DNA from: Halostella pelagica
GTDB lineage: Archaea > Halobacteriota > Halobacteria > Halobacteriales > Natronoarchaeaceae
Length of the DNA: 64,000 bases
Direction: 5' to 3'
Assembly: GCA_005954745.1 (NCBI GenBank)
Contig: CP040678.1
Location: forward strand, 62,001 to 126,000
Part shown: positions 17,592-26,590 of the stretch, piece after piece
Layout of the letters: each line of letters opens with the position of its first letter
Position numbering within the stretch: the first letter of the stretch is position 1
The notes under the pieces: model-generated
Seen by the model: only the letters and a program-made list of their open reading frames with translations
What the model was told of the DNA's origin: nothing
The model's database searches: none
Made by a program: the position numbers and the translations under genes

Positions 17592-18335
17592 ATGTTCAAG
17601 GCGATAGTGAGCGCGGAAACGCTCCGGACGGCGCTCGATTCCGTGAGCGTGCTGGTGGACGAGTGTAAGATCCACTTGAACGAGGACGGTATCGAAATCC
17701 GGGCCGTCGACCCGGCCAACGTTGGGATGGTCGACCTCTCGCTTTCGGCGGACGCGTTCGAATCCTACGAGGCCGACGGCGGCCTCATCGGCGTCAATCT
17801 CTCGCGACTGGAAGACATCGCCGGAATGGCCGACGCCGGCCAGCTCGTCGAACTGGAACTCGACGAGGAGACCCGGAAGCTTCACACGCAGATCGACGGT
17901 CTCGAGTACACGCTCGCGCTGATCGACCCCGACTCGATCCGCCAGGAACCGGACATTCCCGACCTGGACCTGCCCGCGGAGATAGTTATCGAGGGTGCCG
18001 ACATCGACCGCGCTGTCACGGCCGCCGACATGGTGTCGGACCACATCGCGCTCGGCGTCGACGAGGCGGACGAACTGTTCTACATCGACGCCGAGGGAGA
18101 CACCGACGACGTCCACCTCGAACTCGACCAGGGCGACCTCATCGACCTGCAGGTCGGCCCGGCTCACTCCCTGTTCAGTCTCGACTACCTGAAAGACATG
18201 GACAAAGCCATCGCCAAGGACGCGGAAGTGACGATGGAACTGGGCGAAGAGTTCCCTGTCAAACTCCACTTCGACATCGCTGAGGGGAACGGGCACGTCA
18301 CGTTCATGCTGGCACCGCGCATCCAGAGCGACTGA
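17592..18335 (+). CDS. pcn: PCNA DNA polymerase sliding clamp
   Basis: A ring-forming processivity clamp for polymerases, Fen1, ligase and other replication or repair partners. The 247-residue protein starts [11 protein letters not shown] and has the duplicated clamp fold, with the interdomain connector around residues 115-130 and the C-terminal MLAPRIQSD. The surface is strongly acidic, as in the halophile clamps. It is followed by a convergent gene and then priL, so the locus groups replication functions. A clear TATA box drives it. Confidence 0.96.
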   Translation: MFKAIVSAETLRTALDSVSVLVDECKIHLNEDGIEIRAVDPANVGMVDLSLSADAFESYEADGGLIGVNLSRLEDIAGMADAGQLVELELDEETRKLHTQIDGLEYTLALIDPDSIRQEPDIPDLDLPAEIVIEGADIDRAVTAADMVSDHIALGVDEADELFYIDAEGDTDDVHLELDQGDLIDLQVGPAHSLFSLDYLKDMDKAIAKDAEVTMELGEEFPVKLHFDIAEGNGHVTFMLAPRIQSD

Positions 18336-18364
18336 TATCGACTGCGTTCGACTGTCATCTCCGA

Positions 18365-19006
18365 TTACGTTCGACGGTCGATAACTCGCTTTGCGGCCGT
18401 CGCCTTCTCCTTCCAGCCGTACCCCTCCTCGTAGACGTGACGCTTGCTGGTGACGAGTTCCTCCGGCGAGGCTTCCTCGAACCCCCCGCGTGACCAGGTT
18501 CCGCTCTCGTGAAGCCACTCGACGACCTTCTCTTTCGTCTCGCGCCAGGAGAACCCGACCATCTCGTAGTACGCGATCATCGCGAAGACGGCGTTGTCGT
18601 GACAGCCCGGTACGGACCCTTCGCGGTAGATAGTCCGGAGCGGGTCGCGGTCCGGTTGGCTCAGATGTTCGCGGCGCTGTTCCGGACTGGTCAGCGCCAG
18701 GTCGCCGTCCTCGGCGCGGACGCGGTTGGCGGCGTCGTCTCCCTCCGTCCCGTCGCTGCCGACCTCGTAGACGCGGTACTCGTCGCGCAGCAGCGACAGC
18801 GCAGCGGCGTGAATCGATCCCCAGTCACCGTCGACGGCGTCGCGGACCGCGGCCTCCGGCCGGGGGTCGGCCGAGAGGACGGCGACGATGTCGACGTAGG
18901 CTTTCTCGATCTCCGCCCACGACGTGCCGGCGAACCGACAGTCCGTCTCGTGGAGGTCGTTCGTCGTCCGGCAGTCGGGACAGGGGTAGTCGAAATACGG
19001 TACCAC
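18365..19006 (-). CDS. Unknown protein with N-terminal zinc site, between pcn and priL
   Basis: A 213-residue protein read from the GTG at 19006; no ATG lies upstream in frame. The N-terminus has a CPDC pair followed by HETDC, a likely zinc site. The C-terminal half (about 125-210) runs GCHDNAVFAMIAYYEMVG, then a WRETKEKVVEWL helix, faintly like the primase C-terminal helical domain of phage-type primases; this is only a resemblance. It is divergent from priL (311 bases) and convergent with pcn (29 bases), so a replication-linked role is plausible but unproven. Confidence 0.7.
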   Translation of the reverse strand: MVPYFDYPCPDCRTTNDLHETDCRFAGTSWAEIEKAYVDIVAVLSADPRPEAAVRDAVDGDWGSIHAAALSLLRDEYRVYEVGSDGTEGDDAANRVRAEDGDLALTSPEQRREHLSQPDRDPLRTIYREGSVPGCHDNAVFAMIAYYEMVGFSWRETKEKVVEWLHESGTWSRGGFEEASPEELVTSKRHVYEEGYGWKEKATAAKRVIDRRT

Positions 19007-19317
19007 GAACGCTCGTAGGGAAACGCTCGGACTTAGTTCGTCCGATCGCCGGTTGATCGCGACTCGACTCCGCGGTCTGTGTGTCCGGGTCCGGGTACCG
19101 TAGCGACGGATCTCCTGTCGCGACGCGAAAACGGTTCGTCGCGCGGGGAGCGACCCTCTGCTCGCTTGTCACGCGGTATCCGAACGTCGGCGTTAGTAAG
19201 GCGGTGTTACGGTTTCAGGGTAGACGCGCTCTACGCGTGACTCAGTCGTTCTGAGAGGTAAGAACGGCTTACCGCTTACCGGGTGATTTATCGGTGCCCG
19301 CGAAGAACTGAGCGGCG
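19007..19317. promoter_or_regulatory. Divergent promoter region of the zinc-site gene and priL
   Basis: 311 bases without a gene. Near priL there is a hairpin GGTAAG-AACGG-CTTACC (19257-19273) that continues into a second direct CTTACC copy, then a TATA-like GATTTATC at 19285-19292, 26-33 bases before the priL ATG. The repeated CTTACC could be a factor site next to the promoter. Confidence 0.4.
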
Positions 19318-20343
19318 ATGAAACGGTTCCACGCTCGGTACCCTTTTCTCGACGCCGCGCGGGAGGCGGTCGACGAGGCAGCGGTCGATCTGGCCGACCT
19401 CGTGGCCCGCGATGACCCCGCCGCCGTCGCGCGCGCCGTCGGCCGCGTCGAGGCCGCCCTCTCCGGGGAGACGACCGGCGACCCACACCGGAGGCCGCGG
19501 GTCGAACTGCTCTCCTATCCGGTCGCGCGCGTTCTCGTCTCGCTCGTCGAGGACCCGGTCCTGACCCGAAAGTACGCCCGCGCCGAAGCCGTCACCGCCT
19601 ACCTGCGATTCACCGACGACTTCGAGGGCGACGAACTCCGGAGCGCCAGCGGCGAGCGGATGACGCTCGACCGTCTCCTCCGTGAGTTCGACCTGGCCGC
19701 CGCCATCACCGAAGCCGACGGCGGGTACCGGGTCGACGTCGGCGAGTACCTCTCGCTCTCGGGCGATCTACCGGGCGACCGGTGGCAACTCACGACTCGG
19801 GCGCTGTCTGACGGCGGCGTTCCCGTCGACCGCGAGGAACTTCACCTCCTCCTGCGTCAGGCGGTCGAACGCCGGGTGAGCGCCGGCCTGCCGCTGAGAG
19901 TTCCCGAGGCCATCGCCTCGGAACTCGAAGCGGCGGTCGACGACGTGGAGGAGTCGCTCGCCGACCTGGAACTGGCAGGCGACATCGACACCGTGGTTCC
20001 GGACCTGTTTCCCCCCTGCATGACGAACCTGGTAGACCGAGTTCGGGACGGCAAGGACCTGCCCGAACACTCCCGATTCGTCCTCACGTCGTTTCTGACC
20101 GCTATCGGGATGGACGAGACGGAGATAGCTGAGTTCTGTAGCGGCGACGCGGACGCCTACCGCACGGAGCGGATCGCGACCGCTGACGGCGGGACGGAGT
20201 ATCCGCCGCCGAGTTGCGAGACGATGGTCGCCTACGGGGACTGCGTGAACACCGACGAACTGTGCGAGACGATACCGCACCCGATGAAGTACTACGAGAA
20301 GCGACTCGATTCGGCCGACGCCGCGAGCGACTGGCGCGATTAG
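19318..20343 (+). CDS. priL: DNA primase large (iron-sulfur) subunit PriL
   Basis: The regulatory subunit of the archaeal/eukaryotic-type primase, which works with catalytic PriS (not in this window). The 341-residue protein starts MKRFHARYPF. The C-terminal domain carries the four cluster-ligand cysteines expected for the 4Fe-4S site, in PPCMTNL, PPSCETM, YGDC and ELCETIPHP; an additional Cys is in EFCSG. Placement next to pcn supports a replication locus. Confidence 0.93.
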   Translation: MKRFHARYPFLDAAREAVDEAAVDLADLVARDDPAAVARAVGRVEAALSGETTGDPHRRPRVELLSYPVARVLVSLVEDPVLTRKYARAEAVTAYLRFTDDFEGDELRSASGERMTLDRLLREFDLAAAITEADGGYRVDVGEYLSLSGDLPGDRWQLTTRALSDGGVPVDREELHLLLRQAVERRVSAGLPLRVPEAIASELEAAVDDVEESLADLELAGDIDTVVPDLFPPCMTNLVDRVRDGKDLPEHSRFVLTSFLTAIGMDETEIAEFCSGDADAYRTERIATADGGTEYPPPSCETMVAYGDCVNTDELCETIPHPMKYYEKRLDSADAASDWRD

Positions 20344-20344
20344 T

Positions 20345-20593
20345 TCACACGCCGTTTGCGTTGTCCGATTCGACCTGCTCGGCGTCGGACTCGAAATCGG
20401 CTTTCGCCAGGCCGTAGCCGACCCCGAACATGAGCAGGATGAACAGGAATATCACGCCGACGAACACCTTCCCACCCTCGGTCGTCAGTTCGCCGTTCTC
20501 GGAGAACGTCGTCCCGACGAACATCATCGCGCCGATCATGACCCCGACGGACCCCACGGAGACGGCGATCTCGACCAGCGTCTGTCGTTCCAT
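20345..20593 (-). CDS. Small haloarchaeal membrane protein
   Basis: An 82-residue protein from the ATG at 20593 (MERQTLVEIAV). Two membrane helices (about 7-28 and 42-63) flank a short Gly/Asn loop with VGTTFSENG, and the tail is acidic. It is convergent with priL (one base apart). It looks like a family widespread in haloarchaea, but I know no function. Confidence 0.7.
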   Translation of the reverse strand: MERQTLVEIAVSVGSVGVMIGAMMFVGTTFSENGELTTEGGKVFVGVIFLFILLMFGVGYGLAKADFESDAEQVESDNANGV

Positions 20594-20634
20594 ACGTCCG
20601 CCGATACTCCCGGCGGCCAAAAGCGCTTCGAAGG

Positions 20635-21690
20635 TCACTCGACCGAAAGCGTCGTCTCCGACGAGGCGACGAACGCGGTTTCGTACCCCTCGTGACGCGC
20701 GGTCTGCGGCGGGACTTCGACCCGGATCGTTAGCTCGTCGCCCGACTCGACGCCGTCTACGGCGGCCCCGTAGTGGTAGTTCAGTTCGGGATCGAGCGCC
20801 CGTTCGAAGGGGCCGTCGAACACCGTTTCACCGTCGCGTTCGAGCGTCCCCGACACCGCCATCTCCGGAAGCAGCATCTCGTTGTATCGGGTTCGAGCGG
20901 ACAGAGCGAGATACGTTCCGTCACCGCCGAAATCGGCGGCATCGAGGGCGGTAGCGACGAAGACGGCGTCGCCGCTTTCGGCCTCGCCGAGGCGCTCGCC
21001 CGGCAGCGGGTCCGGGGCGACGGCGTTCGGGAACGACATCGACATCGGCGAGAGTGCTTCCCGCGCGCCGGCGTCGTCGAACTCCTCGAACGCGAGTGAC
21101 TCCGTTCGCTCCTCGCTGTACTCCCACTCGATCGTCACGCTGGCCGGGTCGCCGAACTTCCCCTCGAACCCGCGGGTACGACGGGTACTCGTGCCGCCGA
21201 CGCTGACGCTTACGTCGTAGGTGCCGTCGCCGTCGAGCGAGAAGTTAGCGCCGTAGTGAAAGCCCATCGTCTGGGAGATCATCGGATAGATCACCTCTTC
21301 GCTGGTGAGGTCCCCGTCGGCATCATGGATCTCCAGGGTCAGTCCGGTGTCGGGGAGGACGGTTCGGCTTTCCGGGTCCCAGACGACGGCCATGACGTGC
21401 GCGTCGTGTTTATCGAGCAGTGACTGCTTCTCGACATCCTCTCCGGTCACGGTCCAGAACCGGTGGGGGTAGCTGTACGTCAGTGCGAACTTGTAATCGC
21501 CCGTCTCCGCGCTCCCGACCATCGCCATGCCCTCACGGTGGGTCGGCAGATAGACCGCATCGGGGCGGTCGTCGAGCACCGGCGGTATTCCGGAGGAGTC
21601 GGTTTCTAACAGGCTTCCGAGACAACCGGCCAGCGCGGTGGCTCCGAGGCCCCCGCTGGCGCGCAACACGTCGCGTCGATCCATACGCAT
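20635..21690 (-). CDS. Tat-secreted lipoprotein resembling Tp34-type iron-binding proteins
   Basis: A 351-residue extracellular protein. It begins MRMDRRDVLRASGG, followed by a hydrophobic core and the lipobox LAGC, so it is exported by Tat and lipid-anchored. The middle part, with AMVGSAETGDYKFAL and the SYPHRFWTVTG region, resembles Tp34/P19-like metal-uptake proteins. The C-terminal half is beta-rich and of the kind found only in haloarchaea. Iron or other metal binding is inferred. The regulator/membrane pair upstream on the same strand (start 22591) may be related but is separated by 62 bases. Confidence 0.72.
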   Translation of the reverse strand: MRMDRRDVLRASGGLGATALAGCLGSLLETDSSGIPPVLDDRPDAVYLPTHREGMAMVGSAETGDYKFALTYSYPHRFWTVTGEDVEKQSLLDKHDAHVMAVVWDPESRTVLPDTGLTLEIHDADGDLTSEEVIYPMISQTMGFHYGANFSLDGDGTYDVSVSVGGTSTRRTRGFEGKFGDPASVTIEWEYSEERTESLAFEEFDDAGAREALSPMSMSFPNAVAPDPLPGERLGEAESGDAVFVATALDAADFGGDGTYLALSARTRYNEMLLPEMAVSGTLERDGETVFDGPFERALDPELNYHYGAAVDGVESGDELTIRVEVPPQTARHEGYETAFVASSETTLSVE

Positions 21691-21752
21691 CCCTCCGTAT
21701 TCGGCGAGAAAACGCGTTCTGGTTCACATGTCGAATCCGATGGGCCAACGGC

Positions 21753-22265
21753 TCACTCGGCGAGCATATTGTCGACGAGGCGGGTGAACCTGTCGACGAG
21801 GCGCTCCGGAATCGACGGCTCAACGGCGTCCAGAAGACGGGCCGTCGCCTCGGGTCTCGCAAGGACGAGCGTCACCCGACCGCGGTCGTCGCGCTCTTTT
21901 CTGACGAGATCCTGTTCGGTCAGATGGTTCAGGTGGTACTCTAGCGTGCTCCGGGCGACGCCGAGTTCGTCGGTCAGGTCGGCAGGTCGTTTCGGGCCGT
22001 ACACGAGCAGCATCGCTATCAAGTCGCGCGCGGTCTCGCGGCGACACATCGCTAGCGCTCCCCGTTCCCACTCGTCGGTATCCGGCGGGAAGTAGTGTGT
22101 ACGACCGTACAGGTTCTCCCGAACGAGTCGGTCGGAGTCCAGCAGTCGGCCCATATGGTACTGGACCTGTCCCGACGCGAGGTCGAGCGACCGGACGAGT
22201 TCGTTGAAGTGGACGCCGGGATCGGATTCGACCTGCTGTTCGATACGGGTGCGAGTGGCGCTCAT
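21753..22265 (-). CDS. Two-domain winged-helix transcription regulator
   Basis: A 170-residue protein with two winged helix-turn-helix domains: one at the N-terminus (HFNELVRSLDLASGQVQYHM) and one in the middle (RPADLTDELGVARSTLEYHL). The DNA-binding helices resemble ArsR/MarR-type regulators of haloarchaea. The ATG at 22265 overlaps the stop of the upstream membrane protein by four bases, so the two are coupled. A 14-base palindrome before the pair is a candidate operator. Target genes could include the downstream lipoprotein. Confidence 0.85.
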   Translation of the reverse strand: MSATRTRIEQQVESDPGVHFNELVRSLDLASGQVQYHMGRLLDSDRLVRENLYGRTHYFPPDTDEWERGALAMCRRETARDLIAMLLVYGPKRPADLTDELGVARSTLEYHLNHLTEQDLVRKERDDRGRVTLVLARPEATARLLDAVEPSIPERLVDRFTRLVDNMLAE

Positions 22266-22591
22266 ACGTCCCCCTCCGTAACGTCTGGTGCTGTCGTCCG
22301 GGAGGCGTACACCGCAGCGATGACGAGACCGGCCATGGCAACGTCGAGTGCGTGTTCCGAGAGGTGGTGGACCCCGTCGGAAAGGATCCCCATCATCGTC
22401 AGCGCCGCGACGGACGTTCGGGCCACGAGCGTCCCCAGCGCGAGGACGATAAGCAGGTAGGGCTTCGTCTGCCGCCGGAAGAGCGCCGCCAGACCGAGAC
22501 CGAGGATGAGGGCGGAGGCGACGCCGGCGAGACCGAGAACGGTGACCAGCGCCGGGTCGCCGGTGGTGGGCGAACTGTGGAGCGGGTTCAT
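22262..22591 (-). CDS. Three-segment membrane protein coupled to the HTH regulator
   Basis: A 109-residue protein from the ATG at 22591 (MNPLHSSPTTG) with three hydrophobic helices (about 13-35, 42-63, 78-98) and His residues in GVHHLSEH between the last two. Its stop overlaps the regulator start (ATGA). Similar membrane/HTH pairs occur across haloarchaea; the membrane partner may sense a signal for the regulator, but that is inference. Confidence 0.72.
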   Translation of the reverse strand: MNPLHSSPTTGDPALVTVLGLAGVASALILGLGLAALFRRQTKPYLLIVLALGTLVARTSVAALTMMGILSDGVHHLSEHALDVAMAGLVIAAVYASRTTAPDVTEGDV

Positions 22592-22625
22592 GCGTTTGCC
22601 TACGAGGAGCGTCGGCCTTAGGGTT

Positions 22626-22639
22626 GTGATTCCAATCAC
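22626..22639. promoter_or_regulatory. Candidate operator palindrome
   Basis: GTGATT-CC-AATCAC is a perfect 14-base palindrome 35 bases before the ATG of the membrane/HTH operon, just upstream of where its TATA region would be. The position fits autoregulation by the HTH protein. Confidence 0.5.
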
Positions 22640-22774
22640 GTCCGCCGCCCCGAACTCTCTCGATCTGTCATATCGATCCACGTACGTGCAAGACTTACCC
22701 GTGCCGAGCCCCAAGAACCGGTACAGAGTCCGGCAACGCGCCGGAACACGGCGCTTCGCCGACTCGCATCACCC

Positions 22775-23413
22775 ATGACGCAAACAGAAAACACAGTCGC
22801 GTCATCGAAAGCCACGCTCGACGTTCCTAGGGACACGGAACTCGACGAGCGGTCGCTTCGAGCGCGCACCGAACAGATGTCAGTCTCCGCCTTCGGCACC
22901 GATCTCTACGAGGTCGCGTCCGAGAGCGGCAACACGTACCACGTCAACCTGCCCGCCGGGCGGTGTACCTGTCCTGACCACGGCATCCGCGGCGAGCGGT
23001 GTAAGCATCTCCGCCGGGTCGCTATCGAGATCAACGAGGGTCGCGTCCCGCCGCCGGGACAGGTCACCGCCGACTGCGCGGTCTGTGACGGGACGACGTT
23101 CGTCCCCCGCGACACCTCGGGACCGCACCTCTGTCCCGACCACGCGGTCAGGGCCGGCGACCGCGTCCGCGACCGCGAGACGGGCGACCTGCTGACGGTC
23201 GTCACCGTCTCCGAGACGCGCGCCGACGAGGTCGCCATCGACAACTCCGTCTACTCGGTCGCGGAGTACCCCTCGAACCGCGACTACGACCACGACGACC
23301 CCGTCGCGGGCGTCGTCTACCCGCAGTCGGTTCGGATCGACAGGGACGGACCGAAGCCCGAGTCGCTCAAGGTGTACTCGTTCCCGCTGTCCCGTCTGGA
23401 ACGGCTGGAGTAG
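22775..23413 (+). CDS. SWIM zinc-finger protein
   Basis: A 212-residue protein with a SWIM-type finger at about residues 66-84: CTCPDHGIRGERCKHL (CxC...CxH), predicted to bind DNA or protein. After it come two further Cys pairs (CAVC and LCPDH), probably a second zinc site, and a beta-rich acidic C-terminal domain. It starts MTQTENT. SWIM proteins in archaea include recombination-linked and transposon-linked types, but no partner gene is adjacent. Confidence 0.85.
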   Translation: MTQTENTVASSKATLDVPRDTELDERSLRARTEQMSVSAFGTDLYEVASESGNTYHVNLPAGRCTCPDHGIRGERCKHLRRVAIEINEGRVPPPGQVTADCAVCDGTTFVPRDTSGPHLCPDHAVRAGDRVRDRETGDLLTVVTVSETRADEVAIDNSVYSVAEYPSNRDYDHDDPVAGVVYPQSVRIDRDGPKPESLKVYSFPLSRLERLE

Positions 23414-23911
23414 GACGGGTCGCGCTTTCTTTCGGTATTCCGCCACGTTCACTCGACGAGAGCCCCTCGGCCGGGGAGACCACCAATTTTTACTGCTCGG
23501 GCCCTAAACACCGCGGTACATTGACCACGGGCTCCGGGTCGAACTCCGTCTCCGAGTGATCCGCGCCACCGCGCGGAAACGAGGACGGGTTCGGCCGGCT
23601 CGCCAACTGTGGGCGTTTCGGTGACTCGACCGGATTCGCGATCGGTCGTGGCTCTCGGCGGGGCGTCACGCTGATTGGCACTTCGTACACGCCCTGCGCC
23701 TAGTCGCGCGTGAACCCCTTCTACAAGTTCTCTCCGACGAGCGCGCAGTGCGTGGGACGATTCGCTAGCCGACTGCCGCGAGCTACGACCCCACGTCAAT
23801 GCCAGACACTACACCGACGAAGCCGACGTACAGCCGACAGCGACGCCTGCCCGTCCACCAAACGACCGCCCGCTGTTTTCGCGGGTTTCCGGACCCGGCC
23901 GGAGGATCGCC
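23414..23911. other. 498-base intergenic region, no confident gene
   Basis: It contains a T-run (AATTTTTA at 23485-23492) that could end the SWIM transcript. A reverse-strand reading 23690-23490 of 66 residues starts with GTG (MYEVPISVTP) and has a plausible composition, but weak codon bias and no recognisable motif. The rest shows only Arg-rich readings in shadow frames. Confidence 0.35.
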
Positions 23912-25039
23912 ATGACGAGCGCTTCTCGCGAGTTAGCCCTCGAATCGCGCGTTCCGGGCGCTCGTCCGACCTATCGCTTCGACACCGCGGACGGCGTCTG
24001 CTCGAAACGCTCGTTCCGGACGGCCGAACTCCTGCTTTTAGAATCCCTCTGGGACGCCGACCTCGGCCGCCTGCTGACCGTAGAATCCAACTACGGGGTC
24101 GTCGGTATCGTCCTCGCCGACCGCGCCTCGTCCGTCCGAATGGTGGAGTCAAGCGCCCGTGCAGTGCGGCTCTGCGACCGAAACGCACGCAGAAACAGCG
24201 TCGACGCCACGACCGCGCTCGTGGCCGATATCTCTGCGCTCGACGAGTCGTTCGACACGGTCGCGTACGCTCCGAAGCCCTACACTCCGATTTCGGTTGG
24301 AATGCAGCGGATCGTCGACTCCCTCTCGGTGTTGCGACCCGGCGGGAGTCTCTATCTGGCGGCGTCGAAACAAACCGGGCTCACGCGCTACGAGGACTGC
24401 CTGCATCAGACAGCCGCGTCCGTCGAACGGCTCTCCGAGCGCGACGGGGTCGCTCTCCTCGAAGCGACTCGACCCGGGTCGTTCGACCCGCCATCGCACG
24501 TATCGCCGCGGTCGATACGGCCGGAGATAGACGAGACAACTCTCTCGCTGGTGACCGTTCCGGGTCTGTTTTCGGCCTCCGGACTGGACGACGGGACGCG
24601 TCTCCTGCTGGAGACGACGAGTATCGAAGACGACGAAACAGTGCTCGATCTCTGCTGTGGATACGGAGCTATCGGGACGTACGCCGGGCGAGTTGCGGAC
24701 TGCGAGGTGTGGCTCAGTGACGATGACCGAGTTGCGACGACGTGTGCGGAACAGAGCCTTCAGGCGTCCGGCGTCGACGGGACCGTGGTAACCGCTGACT
24801 GCGTTGCGGGCGTCGCTGACCGGACGTTCGATCGGGTTCTCTGTAACCCACCGACGCACGCCGGCGCTGGCGTGCTCTCCGACCTCCTCGACGGCGCACG
24901 TGACGTTCTCGCGCCCGGCGGCGAACTCGCGATAGTGCATCACCGCGAACTCGACCTCCGCGACCACCTCTCTCGGTTCGACGCGATAGAACGGCTTCGG
25001 AGGGGGACCGACCACGTCGTCCTGAGCGCGACCGACTGA
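23912..25039 (+). CDS. RsmC-like class I SAM-dependent methyltransferase
   Basis: A 375-residue protein with two methyltransferase-like halves, as in RsmC/RlmG rRNA guanine-N2 enzymes. The N-terminal half (1-190) is a degenerate copy. The C-terminal half has the SAM site LDLCCGYGAIGTYA and the catalytic NPPTHAG motif. That NPP block points to exocyclic amino methylation of guanine in RNA. Third-position GC is a little lower than in neighbouring core genes. Substrate is unknown. Confidence 0.82.
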   Translation: MTSASRELALESRVPGARPTYRFDTADGVCSKRSFRTAELLLLESLWDADLGRLLTVESNYGVVGIVLADRASSVRMVESSARAVRLCDRNARRNSVDATTALVADISALDESFDTVAYAPKPYTPISVGMQRIVDSLSVLRPGGSLYLAASKQTGLTRYEDCLHQTAASVERLSERDGVALLEATRPGSFDPPSHVSPRSIRPEIDETTLSLVTVPGLFSASGLDDGTRLLLETTSIEDDETVLDLCCGYGAIGTYAGRVADCEVWLSDDDRVATTCAEQSLQASGVDGTVVTADCVAGVADRTFDRVLCNPPTHAGAGVLSDLLDGARDVLAPGGELAIVHHRELDLRDHLSRFDAIERLRRGTDHVVLSATD

Positions 25040-25109
25040 CCGGTTTCGCAGTCCGCGGCTCGGTCCGTTGGCGACGACCGGCGGCCGAACACCGTTCGAC
25101 TCCGGTCCG

Positions 25110-25625
25110 CTACTCCAACATCGCCGCCGCCTCCTCGACCGACATATCGCCGCGCTCGACGGCCTCTAACACGTCGACCACCCGCTGGTCCGGACCGTCG
25201 GTCTCGCCGACTTCGTCCAGAGTGACCTTCTCGGACTGGCCGGTGAACTCCGCGAAGTCGGTTCCGTCCGCGAGCGCCGTCTCCTTTTTCACGCGGTAGT
25301 TCCCGCCGTCGGTCTTGTACAGGTCGCCCGGGTGGAAGAAGTACCAGTCCTCGCGGTCGAATCGGATGCCGACCCGGGGTTTCGCTCCGAAGTTCTGCGA
25401 GAAATACACCAGAGCCTCCACCTCTTCGCCGGTGAGGTAGATCGGGTCGCCGGCGCTGGACTTCGCCTCGATAGCGTAGAAGCTGCCGCCGTCGCCGGCT
25501 AACACGTCCGGGAGTTCGCGCTCAGTGGCGCTCCCGCTCGCCGGCGCGCGCATCACCGCGAACCCCGACTCGTCCAGTTCGTTCACGAGTTCCCGCTCCC
25601 GCCGGTCACCCTTCGCGTTCGACAT
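25110..25625 (-). CDS. hjc: Holliday junction resolvase Hjc
   Basis: A structure-specific endonuclease resolving four-way DNA junctions. The 171-residue protein starts at the ATG at 25625 ([10 protein letters not shown]). The nuclease-fold residues are visible: Glu12, the block [10 protein letters not shown] with Asp40, and ExK with Glu53 and Lys55. It extends about 45 residues past the usual archaeal Hjc, ending in an acidic helical tail ([13 protein letters not shown]). Longer readings begin in promoter sequence. Single gene, convergent with the methyltransferase. Confidence 0.92.
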   Translation of the reverse strand: MSNAKGDRRERELVNELDESGFAVMRAPASGSATERELPDVLAGDGGSFYAIEAKSSAGDPIYLTGEEVEALVYFSQNFGAKPRVGIRFDREDWYFFHPGDLYKTDGGNYRVKKETALADGTDFAEFTGQSEKVTLDEVGETDGPDQRVVDVLEAVERGDMSVEEAAAMLE

Positions 25626-25781
25626 CGACGAGACGTATCGTCGCCAGGTGCTTAAAGGAGTTGTCACCGTTTCGCGGGAGACATCACCGACCCGTATGTG
25701 ATATCTGGTACTCGATCGGTGTGGCGATATCGTTTCAAAGCACCCCAGAACGAGGACCCTCCTCGCCGACGAGGTTGGCTG

Positions 25782-26429
25782 TCAGCGGAGCGCGTCCGGT
25801 AGCTCCGCGACGCTCTCGATGCGCGCCGTCGCGGCGGGTGCGTCCGGCGCGTCGCCATCCCTGTCGACGAGCACGGCGTCGACGCCCGCGCGGTTGGCGG
25901 CCGCGATGTCGACTCCCCTGTCGCCGACGTACGCCGCCGCGTCGGCGTCGAGTTCGTCGAGCGCAGTTTCGATGTGGTAGGGGTCAGGTTTCTGCCGCTC
26001 GATACCCCACGGGTCGTACGTGCATCCGCGGATAGTATCGAACAGGTCGTAGAGGCCGACACTCCGGAGGAACTGTTCGACGACGGCCGGCTGGTTGTCG
26101 CTAACGACGCCCAGCGGAACATCGAGCGACCGAAGCGCACTGACGTCCGCGTACGCGGTTCTGGCACCCGATTCGAGCTCTCGGTACTGTTCGCGTGCGG
26201 AGTTACGGGCCGCCCGGTAACAGAACTCCATCGTGTCGATGCCGTGGTCCCGGCAGAACCGTGCGATCTCGCTTACGTCGCCGGACTTGAGCGTGTCGAG
26301 GTGGTTCGACGCGGGGACGTCGACGGCGAAACTCCGAAGCGTCTCGCGGCCCGCCCGAACGATCGATTCTCGCGACGGCCCCTCGACGAGAACGCCGTCG
26401 TGGTCGAACAGTATCGCGTCGTATTCCAT
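25782..26429 (-). CDS. HAD-superfamily hydrolase
   Basis: A 215-residue phosphatase-type protein starting MEYDAILFDHDGVLV. Motif I is DHDGV, the motif II region is VVSDNQ, the motif III Lys lies in QKPDPYHIE, and motif IV is YVGDRGVDIAAA. The cap is helical (C1 type). Substrates of this phosphoglycolate phosphatase-like branch are small phosphomonoesters, unidentified here. Single gene. Confidence 0.88.
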   Translation of the reverse strand: MEYDAILFDHDGVLVEGPSRESIVRAGRETLRSFAVDVPASNHLDTLKSGDVSEIARFCRDHGIDTMEFCYRAARNSAREQYRELESGARTAYADVSALRSLDVPLGVVSDNQPAVVEQFLRSVGLYDLFDTIRGCTYDPWGIERQKPDPYHIETALDELDADAAAYVGDRGVDIAAANRAGVDAVLVDRDGDAPDAPAATARIESVAELPDALR

Positions 26430-26590
26430 GTCCGTGGGACGGGGTGCAGCCCAGATGAATGTATCCGGCGGCCACATTCACGGCGTGAACGTGTTCGCGG
26501 TGTGGACGGCGGACTGGTTCGGTCGGCGGACGCCGTTTGCGGTCGACGCGGTGGGGAACGCCTAAGTCGGAACCGCTCGCAGTGGCCGAC

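Noticed and set aside
17355-18518. N-terminal extension of RlmE to 646 residues
   Set aside because: The extension is antisense to pcn; the ATG at 17354 gives the normal FtsJ start.
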